Below, one piece after another: positions 42,615-44,504 of a stretch of DNA of 44,504 nt. The DNA is taken from assembly GCF_001293735.1 (NCBI RefSeq), contig NZ_BCAH01000023.1:1-44504 (forward strand), read 5' to 3'. Source of the DNA: Limosilactobacillus gorillae. GTDB lineage: Bacteria > Bacillota > Bacilli > Lactobacillales > Lactobacillaceae. Position 1 is the stretch's first letter; the number at the start of each line of letters is the position of its first letter. The notes under the pieces were generated by a model. That model saw nothing but the letters and a program-made list of their open reading frames with translations, made no database searches and was not told the origin of the DNA. A program made the position numbers and the translations under genes.

Positions 42615-43453
42615 TGGATCACGAATGGCTCGCCCAACTACCAATTCAAGAACCAATCATTTCTTGGCAACCCGTTAGTGGTGGCGATATCAATAAGGCT
42701 TTTCGCCTCGAAACAGCTACTAAAACCTACTTTATGAAGGTCCAAGAAAATCAGCCGGCTACTTACTTCACCCACGAAATTCACGGCCTAAAGGCACTTA
42801 GCGCAGCCGTCAACGTCCCAAGTCCGCTTTTTAACGGTCAGATTAAGGGCGATGCTTATTTAATCCTAAATTGGATTGACGAAGGTACCGGGTCGCAAGA
42901 AGACCTTGGTAAGGCCGTCGCCGCCCTTCACCAGGTCCACCACGACCAATTTGGTTTCTTTGAAAACCACCGTACCAAGGCCCTGGTCAAAAATAATCAC
43001 TTCACACCATCCTGGGCAGAATTCTACTTCCACCAGCGCCTGGAGCCCGAAGTTGACGCCGCCATTCAGGCCGGTCGGTGGAATGACTGGCGTAACGCCC
43101 ATTTTGAACGCATGGTAGGCCACTTTTTAACTGACTGCCAGCACCGCAGTATTACCCCCAGCCTCCTGCACGGTGATTTGTGGGCCGGCAACTTCATGTT
43201 CACAGCTGATAAAGTACCAACCCTGATCGACCCCGATGCAGTCTATGGGGATCGCGAGTTCGACCTGGCCATGACCACCATCTTTGGCGGGTTCCGACCG
43301 GCCTTTTACCAGGCGTATCAGGCAGCTTACCCCTTGGAAAACGGCTGGCAAAAGCGGCTCCCCTACTATCAGTTTTACTACTTGTGCATGCATCTAATTC
43401 TCTTTGGTGAATCGTATGGTCCAGCCGTCGATCACATCTTAGACCAGTACTAA
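42614..43453 (+). CDS. Fructosamine kinase / aminoglycoside phosphotransferase-fold protein
   Basis: A 279-residue protein kinase-like-fold small-molecule kinase. The catalytic loop HGDLWAGN is at 186-193 (D188), and the metal-binding region is LIDPDAVYGDREFDLAM (D206). These and the N-terminal PVSGGDINKAFRL block fit the fructosamine/ketosamine-3-kinase family, which phosphorylates sugars attached to lysine so that they fall off. Substrate specificity cannot be proved from sequence. Its ATG shares one base with the amidase stop, so the two genes are co-transcribed, with AAGGAAG upstream. It ends four bases inside the convergent mmuM. Confidence 0.88.
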   Translation: MDHEWLAQLPIQEPIISWQPVSGGDINKAFRLETATKTYFMKVQENQPATYFTHEIHGLKALSAAVNVPSPLFNGQIKGDAYLILNWIDEGTGSQEDLGKAVAALHQVHHDQFGFFENHRTKALVKNNHFTPSWAEFYFHQRLEPEVDAAIQAGRWNDWRNAHFERMVGHFLTDCQHRSITPSLLHGDLWAGNFMFTADKVPTLIDPDAVYGDREFDLAMTTIFGGFRPAFYQAYQAAYPLENGWQKRLPYYQFYYLCMHLILFGESYGPAVDHILDQY

Positions 43454-44409
43454 AAAATGGCAACCCGGCTATGGCCAGGCTGCCATTTTTTATATCCCTT
43501 CATTACTTTAGCCACCTCTTCAATGTCAGCCGGCATAGTGGTACAACAGCCCCCAATAATGGTAGCGCCAGCTTGGTACCAGCTGGCAATCTGATCGCTA
43601 AAGCGTGGGGCGTCCGCTTCAAAGTGCCATTTTTTTACCCTGGGGTCATAAATTGCCCCTGAGTTAGGGTAAATCACGATGGGCTTTTTGGTAACCGCCT
43701 TGATTTCTGTAATCGCCGGGAGCACCAGGTCCAATTTAACGCAGTTAACCCCGATGGCAAAGACCTGAGGATCTTCGCTAACGGTCTGAACCGCCTCCTT
43801 GAGGCTGGTTCCGTCACTCAGGTGGGTTGCATCTTTTAAGGAGAAACTGACGTACACGGGGATAGTCGGGTCCAGGGTCTTAACCAAGGTTAGGATCGCC
43901 TGAACCTCACTCAACTTGGGCTGGGTTTCAAGCGCCAGGCAGTCGACCCCGGTGGCTAAGATGGCCATCAGGCGAGGTAAATGAAAATGCTGATACTGAA
44001 TGGTGGTTAATTCATAATTACCCCGGTACTCACTGCCATCGGCTAAGTAAGCCCCGTATGGCCCAATTGATCCGGCCACGTAATTGTGGCGGCCGGTTTC
44101 TTGTTCAAAGTCATCACGCGCCTGATTAGCCAGGTCAACGGCCGTTTGAATTAGCTTATGCGCCTCTTGATTATTGAGCCCGTGGGCCATTAAGGCAGGG
44201 ACGTTGGTCTGGTAGGTATTGGTAATTGTTAAATCGGCCCCGGCCCGAAAGTAGTCTTTGTGAACCTGGCAAACCAGGTCTGGTTGGTCGAGTAGGACTT
44301 GGGCCGTCCATAGGTCACTATTAGTCTGAGCACCAGCGGCCTCTAGCGGCGTCGACATCGAGCCGTCCAAAACAAGCGGCCCGGCCGCAATTCGTTGTAA
44401 AAGTTGCAC
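43450..44409 (-). CDS. mmuM: Homocysteine S-methyltransferase
   Basis: A protein of about 319 residues of the MmuM/YagD family: LVLDGSMSTPLEAAG at the start, ITNTYQTN, the zinc cysteine in GVNCVKL and the paired cysteines in GGCCTTMP. It transfers a methyl group from S-methylmethionine or SAM to homocysteine, giving methionine. No mmuP permease gene is adjacent. I chose GTG at 44409, with GTGGG seven bases upstream; GTG at 44421 is also possible. The last dozen residues (KWQPGHSRVAIF) are encoded by the terminator hairpin shared with the convergent kinase gene, so the stop codon lies just beyond the T tract. Confidence 0.9.
   Translation of the reverse strand: MQLLQRIAAGPLVLDGSMSTPLEAAGAQTNSDLWTAQVLLDQPDLVCQVHKDYFRAGADLTITNTYQTNVPALMAHGLNNQEAHKLIQTAVDLANQARDDFEQETGRHNYVAGSIGPYGAYLADGSEYRGNYELTTIQYQHFHLPRLMAILATGVDCLALETQPKLSEVQAILTLVKTLDPTIPVYVSFSLKDATHLSDGTSLKEAVQTVSEDPQVFAIGVNCVKLDLVLPAITEIKAVTKKPIVIYPNSGAIYDPRVKKWHFEADAPRFSDQIASWYQAGATIIGGCCTTMPADIEEVAKVMKGYKKWQPGHSRVAIF
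43452..43492. terminator. Bidirectional terminator shared by the kinase gene and mmuM
   Basis: AAAAAATGGCA pairs with TGCCATTTTTT and the loop contains a second partial stem (CCGG/CCAGG). It serves the kinase gene on the plus strand. On the minus strand it lies within the mmuM reading frame, with the TAG stop at 43450-43452 immediately after its T run. Confidence 0.85.
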
Positions 44410-44442
44410 TTGCTCACCCACTTTCCAATATTATATAATCAA

Positions 44443-44471
44443 ATTATAATGTCTTTTTAATCAAATCACAA
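44443..44471 (-). promoter_or_regulatory. Promoter of mmuM
   Basis: TTGTGA (44466-44471), 17-base spacer, TATAAT (44443-44448), about 34 bases before the chosen start. A second candidate, TTGACA (44488-44493)-17-TGTGAT (44465-44470), uses bases from the terminal repeat. Confidence 0.75.
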
Positions 44472-44488
44472 GAATTGAGATGATCGAT

Positions 44489-44504
44489 GTCAACTACGCA
44501 CCGA
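44489..44504. repeat. Right copy of the 16-bp inverted repeat at the window edge
   Basis: GTCAACTACGCACCGA, the exact reverse complement of bases 1-16. It reads as the tip of the same unknown repeated element facing into the window from the other side. Confidence 0.8.

Noticed and set aside
1-44504. CRISPR arrays, prophage genes, tRNA or rRNA genes, toxin-antitoxin or restriction systems
   Set aside because: I looked for regular spaced repeats, phage modules, tRNA folds and typical defence genes and saw none; the content is almost entirely core genes.

Overview
The window looks like a chromosomal contig from a lactic acid bacterium of the family Lactobacillaceae, most likely an obligately heterofermentative Limosilactobacillus (L. 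fermentum is my best guess). This is inferred from protein character, gene order, moderate GC content and the lack of pfkA between dnaE and pyk; no database was searched. Almost everything is core housekeeping DNA. I see no tRNA, rRNA, CRISPR array, prophage, transposase gene or defence island. The outermost 16 bases of each end are an exact inverted pair, as expected if the contig stops at two copies of a mobile element.

Layout. (1) 26-9352, minus strand: TPR protein, HU, Der, ribosomal protein S1, cytidylate kinase, LysM protein, a RecQ/YpbB pair, and the riboflavin transporter ribU behind an FMN riboswitch. (2) 9376-13579, minus: rluB, scpB, scpA, ribT-like, xerD-like and cvfB, tightly packed with overlapping ends; this is a chromosome segregation and translation cluster. 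(3) 13780-18653, minus: pyruvate kinase with a CcpA-type cre site, and DnaE. A small membrane protein (18769-18972) is on the plus strand. (4) 19049-23902, minus: a probable operon ktrB-ktrA-trmK-nif3-pepT from one good promoter. (5) 24020-26352: an accessory-looking patch with a flavin-type split-barrel protein, a divergent WYL regulator and an ApbE flavin transferase. (6) 26451-32949, minus: glyQ-glyS under a glycine-type T-box, then dnaG-rpoD with its own promoter. (7) 32954-37483, minus: recO, era, dgkA, ybeY, phoH, yqeY, rpsU, the classic Firmicutes ribosome and RNA maturation block. (8) 37503-41591, minus: a class I glutamine amidotransferase and hisS-aspS under a T-box. (9) 41716-43453, plus: a cell-wall amidase and a fructosamine-kinase-like protein. 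(10) 43450-44471, minus: homocysteine S-methyltransferase.

No clearly new multi-gene system is present. The points most worth a second look are: an amidase whose only well-placed start codon is AUC; an XerD homologue with a changed HxxR box and a shortened C-terminus; a homocysteine methyltransferase gene whose stop codon lies beyond its own terminator hairpin; a hisS-aspS T-box that seems to read an aspartate codon; paired hairpins in the hup leader; a cre site placed for activation of pyk; and the terminal inverted repeats, which may also give mmuM a hybrid promoter.

Most start codons were chosen from Shine-Dalgarno position. Many are shorter than the longest open frame, and one (the amidase) is longer.
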